Assembly: GCF_004912195.1 (NCBI RefSeq)
Contig: NZ_STGW01000017.1
Span: 1 to 64,000 of the forward strand
Source of the DNA: Nocardioides caeni
GTDB lineage: Bacteria; Actinomycetota; Actinomycetes; Propionibacteriales; Nocardioidaceae
DNA: 64,000 nucleotides
Direction: 5' to 3'
The notes beneath the pieces were generated by a model. The model had not been told where the DNA came from and did not search any database. It saw nothing but the letters and a program-made list of their open reading frames with translations. This document shows positions 43,134 to 49,944 of this stretch, in pieces (the first letter of the stretch is position 1; every line of letters begins with the position of its first letter). The translations under genes and the position numbers were made by a program.

Positions 43134-43400
43134 AAAGAGGAGCCGACCCAACCAGCCAGCGTTCCCCGGGACGGTCGAAAAGACAACCCTTGAAGGTGGC
43201 CGCCGACCGGCGTACAAAGGAGTCAGAACTCCACAGACAACACGTGAACCCGGTACCCACGCGGCGATCCACCCTTCCTAACAGGGCGCTTGTGTCCGGA
43301 AGACTTCCGGAGCAGCAAACCGGTGCACGCCTGGTAGCCAAGGTTTCACGTGTCAGCGGTGGCACCCGAGACACGCGATGACTCGGGTGCCACCTGCATA
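43134..43400. ncRNA. Candidate 6S-like/Ms1 small RNA
   Basis: This gene-free interval of about 270 bp lies between the Fic-like gene and the HAD phosphatase gene. In Mycobacterium the Ms1/MTS2823 RNA, and in Streptomyces a 6S-like RNA, is encoded at this place (recalled synteny). The stretch is less GC-rich than its surroundings and contains several short hairpins (GGAGT-CAGA-ACTCC, and TCCGGAAG-A-CTTCCGGA) and a 13-bp stem at one end. The orientation in Mycobacterium would put it on the minus strand here; the strong terminator at 43358-43394 fits the plus strand better. No promoter can be fixed. Confidence 0.4.
43358..43394. terminator. 13-bp hairpin terminator
   Basis: A perfect stem GGTGGCACCCGAG / CTCGGGTGCCACC with an 11-nt loop, followed on the plus strand by TGCATATTT. 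It could end the Fic-like transcript or the candidate small RNA on the plus strand, or the HAD transcript on the minus strand. Confidence 0.75.
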
Positions 43401-43414
43401 TTTGGCTGACTCCG

Positions 43415-43529
43415 GTGGTCGAGGAGCCCCGCGAGGAACGAGCGGGGCGTCACGAGACCCCTGTGGTGAACTCGACGAGGTGGGCACAGGCATCTCGTGA
43501 CGCTCGCTGGCGCTCGCTCCTCGATGACC
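43415..43529. repeat. Dispersed palindromic repeat, copy 4 (GGTCGAGGAG subfamily)
   Basis: Nearly identical to the copy at 37345, with the same arms GGTCGAGGAG / CTCCTCGATGACC and inner CGTCACGAGA / TCTCGTGACG. Only the 35-bp centre differs. It lies 9 bp after the stop of the minus-strand HAD gene, between convergent units. Confidence 0.8.
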
Positions 43530-43537
43530 GACGAGGC

Positions 43538-44347
43538 TCAGGCGCTCAGCGAACGCTTCCGCGCACCGATGATCACGGCCGCGCCGACGGCGACGACGCC
43601 ACCGACGGCGAGCGCGGCGAGCGTCGGCTTCGGCGGCGGCAGGTGGAGGCGCGACTGCAGCTCGACGGGGCGCGTGAACTGCAGGATCGGCCACTCGTTG
43701 GCGGTCGCGACCTTGCGCAGCTCCTTGTCGGGGTTGACCGCGAACGGGTGGCCGACGGTCTCGAGCATCGGCACGTCGGTGACCGAGTCGGAGTAGCCGT
43801 AGCTCTCGGCCAGGTCGTAGCCGACCTCCTGCGCGAGCGCCCGGACGGCGTTGGCCTTCTCCTCGGCATAGGCGTAGTAGTCGATCTCGCCGGTGTAGCG
43901 CCCGTCCTCCTCCGCGAGGCGGGTCGCGATGACGCGGTCGGCGCCGAGCATCTCGCCGATCGGCTCGACGACCTCGCTGCCCGACGTGGAGACGATGACG
44001 ACGTCGCGGCCTGCGGCCTTGTGCTCGAGGATCAGTTGGACGGCCTCGTCATAGACCAGCGGGTCGACGATGTTGTGCAGGGTGTCGGCGACGATCTCGC
44101 GGACGGTCGCGACGTCCCAGCCGGCGCACAGCTGCGACATGAACTGCCGCATCTTCTCGACCTGGTCGTGGTCGGCGCCGCCGATCATGAAGACGAACTG
44201 GGCGTACGCCGAGCGCAGCACGGCCCGGCGCGAGATCAGTCCGCCGGCCTGGAAGGGCTTGCTGAAGGCCAGGACGCTCGACTTGGCGATGATCGTCTTG
44301 TCGAGGTCGAAGAACGCCGCCGTGGGCGGCGTACCTTGCGGGGCCAT
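43538..44347 (-). CDS. HAD-superfamily IB phosphatase with a C-terminal membrane anchor
   Basis: A 269-aa protein of the SerB-like HAD-IB family. Motif I is FFDLDKTIIA (about residues 12-21), motif II IVSTSG, and motif III/IV YGYSDSVTDVPML. It hydrolyses a phosphate ester via an aspartyl intermediate. The C-terminus has a single hydrophobic span (TLAALAVGGVVAVGAAVIIGA) with basic residues after it, a tail anchor. Homologues sit beside ssd in Mycobacterium (Rv3661) and Streptomyces (SCO3558). The ATG at 44347 follows a minus-strand TACGAT box (44354-44359) by 6 nt. It diverges from the ssd/tad operon. Confidence 0.88.
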   Translation of the reverse strand: MAPQGTPPTAAFFDLDKTIIAKSSVLAFSKPFQAGGLISRRAVLRSAYAQFVFMIGGADHDQVEKMRQFMSQLCAGWDVATVREIVADTLHNIVDPLVYDEAVQLILEHKAAGRDVVIVSTSGSEVVEPIGEMLGADRVIATRLAEEDGRYTGEIDYYAYAEEKANAVRALAQEVGYDLAESYGYSDSVTDVPMLETVGHPFAVNPDKELRKVATANEWPILQFTRPVELQSRLHLPPPKPTLAALAVGGVVAVGAAVIIGARKRSLSA

Positions 44348-44365
44348 GTGGTCATCGTAGGAGAT

Positions 44366-44517
44366 CGCGCGTGGCAGGGACGTCGATCGGCGAGCGTCGC
44401 ATTCGCGGGATGCTCGGCAAGGCGCGGGCGCTATGGCGGTCTGGTTGCACCGTTGAGCGTCCGCAACGCCGCCGAGGGCCCGCGGTGCGGCGCGAGCCGG
44501 CGTCCCTGCCACGCGCG
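44366..44517. other. Large inverted-repeat structure between HAD and ssd genes
   Basis: The 17-nt arms CGCGCGTGGCAGGGACG (44366-44382) and CGTCCCTGCCACGCGCG (44501-44517) are exact reverse complements 118 nt apart. The interior can form more stems: GCAT-N7-ATGC, and GGCGG/CCGCC flanking GTTGC/GCAAC. This looks like a folded RNA or a small inverted-repeat element. In Mycobacterium the 6C RNA is encoded in this gap, but the C-rich loops that define 6C are not visible here. Confidence 0.5.
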
Positions 44518-44642
44518 ACCTCCAAGTCCCACGCGGCACCCGGACCGCCCGTTTCCGTCCACAGGCTCGTGGCGTGGCGCGGTGGTCCACCGCCGCGGCA
44601 CCGTCCGGCATGACGATGTCGGCCGCCGGCGACACCGTTGGC

Positions 44643-45728
44643 ATGACCACGACCCACCGCCACCCCGCCCATCGCCACGACCACACCGACGCGCCACCGC
44701 TCGTCGTCACGGCCGACGACGGCCTCCTCGCCGACCTGCTGCCGCTGGCCGCCGCGGCCGACGTCTCCCCGGTCGTCGTCCACGACGCCGCGGCAGCGCT
44801 CGCCCACTGGTCGCGCGCGCCCGTCGTCCTCGTCGGACCCGACGCCGCCGAGGCGCTCGCCGCCATCGCGCCCGAGGCCCGGGCCCGGGTCTACGTCGTC
44901 ACCCGCCGCGCCGCACCACACGAGCTCTTCCGCACCACCTTGGCCCTCGGCGCCGAGCAGGTCGTCGAGCTGCCGGTCTCCGCAGGATGGCTCGTCGAGC
45001 TCCTCGCCGACCTGACCGAGCAGCTGCCCGGTCGAGCCCGCGTCATCGGGGTCGTCGGTGGCAGCGGCGGCGCGGGCGCCACCACCCTCGCCTGCGCGCT
45101 CGGCCAGTGGGCAGCACGGTCGGGTCCTGCGGTCGTCATCGACTGCGACCCGCAGGGCCCGGGACTGGACCGGATGCTCGGCGTCGAGCGCCGCGACGGC
45201 TTCCGCTGGGATGCGCTGTGCCAGACCACCGGACGCCTCTCCGCGCGGGCGCTGCGGGACGCCCTGCCGCGCAGCGGCCAGCTCGGCGTCCTGTCCTGGT
45301 ACGTCGACGGGCGGGTCCAGTCGCTGCAGGCGTTCGCCGCCCGGGAGGCCCTGTCGGCGGCACGCCGCGGCCATGCGGTGGTCGTCCTCGACCTGCCCCG
45401 GACCAGGGATCCGCTGCTCGACGAGCTCGCCGCCCGCTGCGACGACCTGTTGGTGGCGACCGTCGCCAGCGTGGTCGGCGTCGCTGGGGCCGCCCGGATG
45501 CGCGCCCGCTTCGTCGACCACCCGTCCGCCGGGCTCGTCGTGCGCGGCGAGGCCTTCACCGACGACGAGATCCGGCGGGCCGTCGGCCTCCCGGTCCGCG
45601 CCCGGATGCGCGATCAACGCGGCCTGTCGGAAGCCGTCGACCTCGGCCTCGGTCCGCTGCGGTCCACCCGCGGACCGCTGGCGGGCGCCGTCGGGAGCCT
45701 CCTGGACACCGGCCGGCAGGCGGCATGA
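44643..45728 (+). CDS. ssd: Septum-site-determining-like CpaE/TadZ family protein
   Basis: A 361-aa protein. An N-terminal atypical receiver-like domain (VVTADDGLLADLLPLAAAADV, no phospho-acceptor pattern) precedes a MinD/ParA-like ATPase fold. Its Walker A, VVGGSGGAGATTLACAL, has Ala in place of the usual Lys, as in Ssd of Mycobacterium. IDCDPQGPGLDRMLG and VVLDLPRTRDPL are later motifs. TadZ/CpaE proteins place the Tad secretion machine in the cell. The ATG at 44643 is chosen because residues after it align best; ATGs at 44610 and 44616 are also in frame. It overlaps tadA (ATGA), forming the head of the Flp operon. Confidence 0.85.
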   Translation: MTTTHRHPAHRHDHTDAPPLVVTADDGLLADLLPLAAAADVSPVVVHDAAAALAHWSRAPVVLVGPDAAEALAAIAPEARARVYVVTRRAAPHELFRTTLALGAEQVVELPVSAGWLVELLADLTEQLPGRARVIGVVGGSGGAGATTLACALGQWAARSGPAVVIDCDPQGPGLDRMLGVERRDGFRWDALCQTTGRLSARALRDALPRSGQLGVLSWYVDGRVQSLQAFAAREALSAARRGHAVVVLDLPRTRDPLLDELAARCDDLLVATVASVVGVAGAARMRARFVDHPSAGLVVRGEAFTDDEIRRAVGLPVRARMRDQRGLSEAVDLGLGPLRSTRGPLAGAVGSLLDTGRQAA

Positions 45729-46921
45729 ACACCCCCGCGAGCGTCCCGGCGGGCGAGGTGGCCGACCTGCGCGGACTCGTCGAGACGGTCCGCCGCCGCC
45801 TGGCGGCGCAGGCCGGTGACCTCACGCCCCACCGGGTCGCCGATGCGCTGCGGGCGTCGGGGATGCCGGTCGGCGATGCCACCGTCCTCGCCGTCCATGA
45901 GGAGATGCGCCGCGAGGCCGCCGGACTGGGCGTCCTCGAGCCGCTGCTGCGCCTTCCCGGCGTGACGGACGTCCTCGTCAACGGTCCCGGTCCGGTGCTC
46001 CTCGACCGCGGTGACGGGCTGGAGGAGACCGACGTCGTGCTGACCTCCGAGGAGTCGTGCCGACGACTCGCGCAGCGCCTCGTTGCGTCAGGTGGACGAA
46101 GGCTGGACGATGCCGCGCCGTACGCCGACGTGCGGCTGCCCGACGGCAGTCGCTGCCACGCCGTACTCGCTCCGCTGGCACACCCCGGCACCGCGATCTC
46201 GTTGCGGGTGCCGCGTCGCGGCGGCCTCGACCTGGCCGAGCTGCGGGCCGCGGGCGCCCTGACCGACGACGGGTGGGAGCTGGTGCGGCGCCTGGTCGCC
46301 GCGCGGCGGGCGTTCGTGGTCAGCGGCGGCACGGGGACGGGAAAGACGACGCTGCTCGCGGCGCTGCTGAGCGAGGTCGACCCGGGGGAGCGGCTGGTCG
46401 TCGTCGAGGACGCCGCCGAGCTGCGCCCACCCCATCCGCGGTTGGTGTCCTTGGAGTCGCGGCCCGCCAACGTGGAGGGCGCAGGCGCCGTCCCGATGCG
46501 CGACCTGGTCCGGCAGGCGCTGCGCATGCGACCCGACCGGCTCGTCGTGGGCGAGGTGCGCGACGGTGCCGTCGTCGACCTGCTCGCGGCGATGAACACC
46601 GGACACGAGGGCGGTTGCGGCACCCTGCACGCCAACACCGCGGGTGACGTCCCGGCCCGCATCGAGGCACTTGCCGTCAGCGCCGGGCTCGATCGCCTCG
46701 CCGTGCACAGCCAGCTCGCCGCAGCGCTCGACGTCGTCCTCCACGTGGTCCGCGACCGGAGCAGCGGCCGGCGCCGCCTCGGGGAGATCGCCGTGCTGCG
46801 CCGGCAGGACGACGGGCTGGTCCGCACCGAGGCAGCTGTCTCCTTCGATGCCGGCGGCCGGACGGTCCGGGGTGCGGGGCTCGACGACCTGCGCCGGCTG
46901 CTCGGCGGCACCGCGCCGTGA
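45725..46921 (+). CDS. tadA: TadA/CpaF-family secretion ATPase
   Basis: A 398-aa hexameric ATPase that drives Flp/Tad pilus assembly. The N-terminal domain has LLRLPGVTDVLVNGPGPVLLDRGDGLE, the ATPase has Walker A SGGTGTGKTTLL (K207), the Asp box EDAAELRPPHPRLV, Walker B RPDRLVVGEVRDGAVVDLL and the His box GHEGGCGTLHANT. The length is normal for actinobacterial TadA. Its ATG overlaps the ssd stop and its stop overlaps the tadB start (GTGA), so ssd, tadA, tadB and tadC are one coupled unit. Confidence 0.93.
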   Translation: MNTPASVPAGEVADLRGLVETVRRRLAAQAGDLTPHRVADALRASGMPVGDATVLAVHEEMRREAAGLGVLEPLLRLPGVTDVLVNGPGPVLLDRGDGLEETDVVLTSEESCRRLAQRLVASGGRRLDDAAPYADVRLPDGSRCHAVLAPLAHPGTAISLRVPRRGGLDLAELRAAGALTDDGWELVRRLVAARRAFVVSGGTGTGKTTLLAALLSEVDPGERLVVVEDAAELRPPHPRLVSLESRPANVEGAGAVPMRDLVRQALRMRPDRLVVGEVRDGAVVDLLAAMNTGHEGGCGTLHANTAGDVPARIEALAVSAGLDRLAVHSQLAAALDVVLHVVRDRSSGRRRLGEIAVLRRQDDGLVRTEAAVSFDAGGRTVRGAGLDDLRRLLGGTAP

Positions 46922-47733
46922 CGGGCATGACGCTCGTGCTGACGCTGGGGGTGGCGGCCCTCGCCGCCGGCCTCGCCGTCGCGGTGCTGGTCGTGCCGAT
47001 GGGCCGAATCGACCCGCCAGCCGGTGAGGAGTCGACGTTGCGCGCGCTCCCCGGACGGCGGCTGGTCCTGCTGACGGCGGTGCCGGCCGCGGTCGCCGGC
47101 GCCTGGTGGTCGTCGCGGACGACGATGCTGGTGGTCCTCGGGATCGCCGTCGTGGTGGGCGCGGCGCGTCTGGCGCGCGGACGTCGGGAGGCCAGGGAGG
47201 CGGGGGACCGTCGCGCTCGGGTCGTCGAGCTGTGCGCAGGCCTCCAGGCCGAGCTGTCCGCCGGGCTGACTCCCGCGGCAGCGCTCGGACGAGCCGCCGA
47301 GGAGTGGCCGTTGGTGGCAGGGGTGGCGCGGGTCGCTGAGGCGGGCGGCGACGTCCCCACCGCGCTCCGGGCGCTGGCCCGCACGCCCGGCGCCGAGTCG
47401 CTGTGCTTCGTCGCCGCGGCCTGGCAGGTCGCCCACCGCACCGGTCACGGCCTGGCCACCGCGCTGGCCCGGGTCGCCGACGACCTCCGGTCGGCGGAGC
47501 GGACCCGCCGCGTCGTCGTCGGGGAGCTGGCCTCGGCACGGGCGACCGCCCGCCTCCTGGCGGTGCTGCCCGCCCTCGCGCTCGCCATGGGATCGGGGGC
47601 CGGTGCCGATCCCCTCGGCTTCCTGGTCGGGCAGCCGGCGGGGATCGCGTGCCTCGCCGGCGGCCTGCTCCTGACCGGACTCGGGCTCGCGTGGATCGAT
47701 GCCCTCGCCCGCGGTGTGGAGGCGTCCTCGTGA
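46918..47733 (+). CDS. TadB-like type II secretion F domain protein
   Basis: A 271-aa inner-membrane platform protein. Hydrophobic spans lie at the N-terminus (VLTLGVAALAAGLAVAVLVV and LLTAVPAAVAGAWW) and C-terminus (LLAVLPALALAMGSGAGADP, GIACLAGGLLLTGLGLAWI). Between them is the T2SSF domain with ELCAGLQAELSAGLTPAAALGRAAEE and CFVAAAWQVAHRTGHGLATALARVADDL. It works with TadC and the TadA ATPase. The GTG start overlaps the tadA stop, and the stop overlaps the tadC start. Its start region (GTGACGGGCATGACG) holds the same 9-nt unit that is multiplied in tadC. Confidence 0.87.
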   Translation: MTGMTLVLTLGVAALAAGLAVAVLVVPMGRIDPPAGEESTLRALPGRRLVLLTAVPAAVAGAWWSSRTTMLVVLGIAVVVGAARLARGRREAREAGDRRARVVELCAGLQAELSAGLTPAAALGRAAEEWPLVAGVARVAEAGGDVPTALRALARTPGAESLCFVAAAWQVAHRTGHGLATALARVADDLRSAERTRRVVVGELASARATARLLAVLPALALAMGSGAGADPLGFLVGQPAGIACLAGGLLLTGLGLAWIDALARGVEASS

Positions 47734-48470
47734 CCGGCATGACGGGCATGACGGGCATGACGGTCATCGCTGCCTTGGTCGTCGCGGCGCTGGCGCTGCT
47801 CCGCACTCCTCGGCCGAGCCTGCCGGCGAGCACCCGTCCGGCGACTCCCGTGGCCGGGTCGGACACCGGCGACCTGCTCCGCCGCGGTGCCTGGGCCTGG
47901 GCGATGCTGGCCGGCGCCGGCACGTGGGCCTTCGTCGGCGGCACCGCCGGGCCGCCCGCCGCCGTGATCGTCGCGATCGTCGTCGCCGGCGCTGCCCGGC
48001 GCCTCGAGCCGGTGGGCGAGCGGCGCCGCCGCGAGGCGGCCCGCCGAGAGCTCCCGCACGTGGTGTCGCTGCTGGGCTCCGCCCTCCGGTCGGGCCTCGC
48101 GGCGCCGGACGCCGTCGAGCTCGTGGTCCGTGCGCTCGCCGGACCGGCGGCCGACCGGCTGCTGCCCTGGACCGCGCGGCTCCGGCTCGGCGAGGACCCC
48201 GCAGCCGTCTGGAGTGGGCTGGCCGCCGACCCCGCCCTCGGCACACTCGGACGTGCGTTGCTCCGTGCCCACCGCAGCGGGGCTCCCGTCGCCGACGCCG
48301 TCGACGCACTCGCCGCGGAGCTGGCCGAGCATGCCCGTGGGGAGGTCGAGGACCGGGCCCGGTCGGTCGGAGTGCGGGCCGCCGTACCGCTCGGAGTGTG
48401 TCTGCTGCCCGCCTTCGTGCTCCTCGGCATCGTGCCCCTGGTCGTCGGCCTCGCCACGTCGGTCGTGTGA
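47730..48470 (+). CDS. TadC-like type II secretion F domain protein
   Basis: A 246-aa membrane protein with the second T2SSF domain of the cluster: RELPHVVSLLGSALRSGLAAPDAVELVVRAL and LGRALLRAHRSGAPVADAVDALAAEL. Two N-terminal hydrophobic spans precede the domain, and a C-terminal pair follows (VGVRAAVPLGVCLLPAFVLLGIVPLVVGLAT). Its first residues are VTG-MTG-MTG-MTV, from four 9-nt units (47730-47765), so four in-frame starts exist. The first GTG overlaps the tadB stop. A 168-bp leader with a long-range stem separates it from the pilin gene. Confidence 0.87.
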   Translation: MTGMTGMTGMTVIAALVVAALALLRTPRPSLPASTRPATPVAGSDTGDLLRRGAWAWAMLAGAGTWAFVGGTAGPPAAVIVAIVVAGAARRLEPVGERRRREAARRELPHVVSLLGSALRSGLAAPDAVELVVRALAGPAADRLLPWTARLRLGEDPAAVWSGLAADPALGTLGRALLRAHRSGAPVADAVDALAAELAEHARGEVEDRARSVGVRAAVPLGVCLLPAFVLLGIVPLVVGLATSVV

Positions 48471-48548
48471 TCAATCGCCCCCAGCCGTCCCATCGCAGTC
48501 CACGTCGGGCCCCGCGAGCTGTGGACGAACGAACGCCGTGCACAGGGC

Positions 48549-48613
48549 CCCGATGCAGGAAGGGCCCGTCGTCGTCCGGCTCGGCCAAGGTCGTCACGGA
48601 CGGCTGCATCGGG
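48549..48613 (+). promoter_or_regulatory. Long-range stem in the leader of the Flp pilin gene
   Basis: CCCGATGCAG (48549-48558) and CTGCATCGGG (48604-48613) are exact reverse complements around a 45-nt loop. They end 13 nt before the AGAGGAG ribosome-binding site (48626-48632). The stem could stop read-through from tadC or stabilise a separate pilin mRNA. Confidence 0.5.
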
Positions 48614-48638
48614 TGGCCGACGACCAGAGGAGATGACC

Positions 48639-48827
48639 ATGCGCGACACCAGCCTCAGGGGCCGCAGGCTCGACGACCGCGGGGTGACGACGGCGGAGTA
48701 CGCCGTTGCCACCGCTGCGGGAGCGGGATTCGCCGGCCTGCTCTACAAGCTGCTCAGCGGCGGCTTCGGCGACCGGCTGATCAAGACGCTCTTCGACCAC
48801 GTCCTCAACCTGCTGGGCCTGGGGTGA
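48639..48827 (+). CDS. Flp-type pilin, DUF4244 family
   Basis: A 62-aa pilin-like protein. A basic leader (MRDTSLRGRRLDDR) is followed by G-VTTAEYAVATAAGAGFAGLLYK, the Flp prepilin pattern with cleavage after Gly and Glu at +5, and then one hydrophobic helix. DUF4244 is the actinobacterial form. The ATG at 48639 is preferred over 48633 because AGAGGAG (48626-48632) lies 6 nt upstream; this strong site stands out among leaderless or coupled starts. Its stop overlaps the TadE-like start. No prepilin peptidase gene is in the window. Confidence 0.87.
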   Translation: MRDTSLRGRRLDDRGVTTAEYAVATAAGAGFAGLLYKLLSGGFGDRLIKTLFDHVLNLLGLG

Positions 48828-49213
48828 GCCGGCTCTCCCGACGTCGATCGGCTGCCGTCCAGCGAGGTGCGGTGACGGCGGAGCTGGCAGTGGGCCTGCC
48901 GATCCTGCTGGCCGTGACCGCGGCGCTCACCTGGCTCGTCGCGGTCGCCGTCGGTCAGGTGCGCGCCGTCGACGCTGCCCGCGAGACCGCGCGGGCGCTG
49001 GCCCGGGGCGAGGACCCGGCGGCCGCGATCGCGCTCGGTGAGGCAGTGGCGCCGGACGGTGTCGCGATCACCACGGCGGTCTCGGGCCAACGGATCGTGG
49101 TGCGGGCGAGCGGCCGGATGGAGGGCCCGGGCGGGTTCCTGGGGTCACTGCCCGGTGCCCGCCTCGAGGCCGAGGCCGTCGCGGTGCCGGAGCCGACGGG
49201 CGCCGGACCGTGA
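48824..49213 (+). CDS. TadE-like pseudopilin
   Basis: A 129-aa protein with a short basic leader (SRLSRRRSAAVQRG), then AVTAELAVGLPILLAVTAALTWLVAVAVGQV. This is a TadE-type prepilin motif (Gly before the cleavage site, Glu at +5) leading into a single transmembrane helix. The outer domain contains AARETARALARGED, typical of TadE. TadE and its partner are minor pilins. The GTG overlaps the pilin stop (48824-48827) and the stop overlaps the next gene start. Confidence 0.86.
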   Translation: MSRLSRRRSAAVQRGAVTAELAVGLPILLAVTAALTWLVAVAVGQVRAVDAARETARALARGEDPAAAIALGEAVAPDGVAITTAVSGQRIVVRASGRMEGPGGFLGSLPGARLEAEAVAVPEPTGAGP

Positions 49214-49566
49214 GGTCACGAGGGGCCGATCGGGGAGCGGCCACGGTCCTCGTGGTCGCGATGGCGGGTGTGCTGCTGCTGATCGGGTGCGCCGCCGGCG
49301 TCGTCGGCGCCCTGGTCGTCGACCACCGCAGGGCACAGGCCGCAGCCGATCTGGCGGCGCTGGCGGGGGCGGCGGCGGTGAGCGATCCGACCGGCCTCGA
49401 TCCGTGCGCGGAGGCGGCCGCAATCGTGCGCGCCAATGGCGCGGGTCTCGTGTCGTGCGTGGCGTCCGGAGCCGTGGTCACGGTCGAGGTGAGCGTCACC
49501 GGTCCGCGATGGCTCGGGCAGCGTGCCGACCTGTCGGCCCGGGCCCGCGCGGGACCAGTGGCCTGA
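49210..49566 (+). CDS. Rv3654c-like TadE-family minor pseudopilin
   Basis: A 118-aa protein with DRGAATVLVVAMAGVLLLIGCAAGVVGALVV, a type III pilin-like start in which the usual +5 Glu is replaced by a hydrophobic residue, followed by VDHRRAQAAADLAALAGAAAV. This AQAAADLAALAGA pattern identifies the Rv3654c family. Two cysteines in the outer part (DPCAEA and VSCVAS) may pair. The GTG overlaps the TadE stop. It is the last gene of the tad operon; no secretin or RcpC gene is present, as usual in actinobacteria. Confidence 0.87.
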   Translation: MRSRGADRGAATVLVVAMAGVLLLIGCAAGVVGALVVDHRRAQAAADLAALAGAAAVSDPTGLDPCAEAAAIVRANGAGLVSCVASGAVVTVEVSVTGPRWLGQRADLSARARAGPVA

Positions 49567-49591
49567 CAGCGGCGGTCTGACGGCCGTCCGG

Positions 49592-49924
49592 TCAGCGCTG
49601 GTCGGCGTCGCCCGACTCGTCGCGCAGGCGCTCGGCCTCGGCGCGCTCGAGCTTCTCGTTGAGCTCGCTGTACTTCTTCTGCTCCTTGCGGCGCTTCCAG
49701 CCCTGCTTGGCGCCGGCCTTCATGAACCACAGGCCGGCGACGACGAGGAGGGTCGACACGACAGCGACGACGAACAGTGTGCTGGCCCCCATCTCGAGGC
49801 CGATGAACGTCGTGTGCACGTCGGTCGTCCCCTGCGAGGACGTCGACTCGGCCTCGGTCCCGAAGATCCCAGCCAGGATCCCCAGCGCGCCGATGACGAG
49901 GAGGACGAGTCCCAAGATCACCAT
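49592..49924 (-). CDS. Small membrane protein with C-terminal coiled coil
   Basis: A 110-aa protein of unknown function. Two transmembrane spans (MVILGLVLLVIGALGILAGIFG and GASTLFVVAVVSTLLVVAGLWFM) are followed by a highly charged coiled coil (KRRKEQKKYSELNEKLERAEAERLRDES). Proteins of this shape are common in Nocardioides and relatives. The ATG at 49924 follows a minus-strand TAGCGT box (49931-49936) by 6 nt. It lies between the tad operon and the helicase gene and ends 25 bp from the converging tad operon. Confidence 0.75.
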   Translation of the reverse strand: MVILGLVLLVIGALGILAGIFGTEAESTSSQGTTDVHTTFIGLEMGASTLFVVAVVSTLLVVAGLWFMKAGAKQGWKRRKEQKKYSELNEKLERAEAERLRDESGDADQR

Positions 49925-49944
49925 GGCGGCACGCTACTCCGGTT

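Noticed and set aside
44348..44642. 6C small RNA (expected between HAD and ssd genes)
   Set aside because: The two C-rich loops that define 6C are not visible on either strand; only an unrelated 17-bp inverted repeat is seen. Kept as a structural element, not called as 6C.
43415..46921. A single reading frame of 1168 codons running into tadA
   Set aside because: Only the last 398 codons encode a recognisable protein (TadA). The rest is low-complexity Arg/Ala/Pro sequence antisense to the HAD gene and in another frame of ssd, typical of high-GC chance frames.
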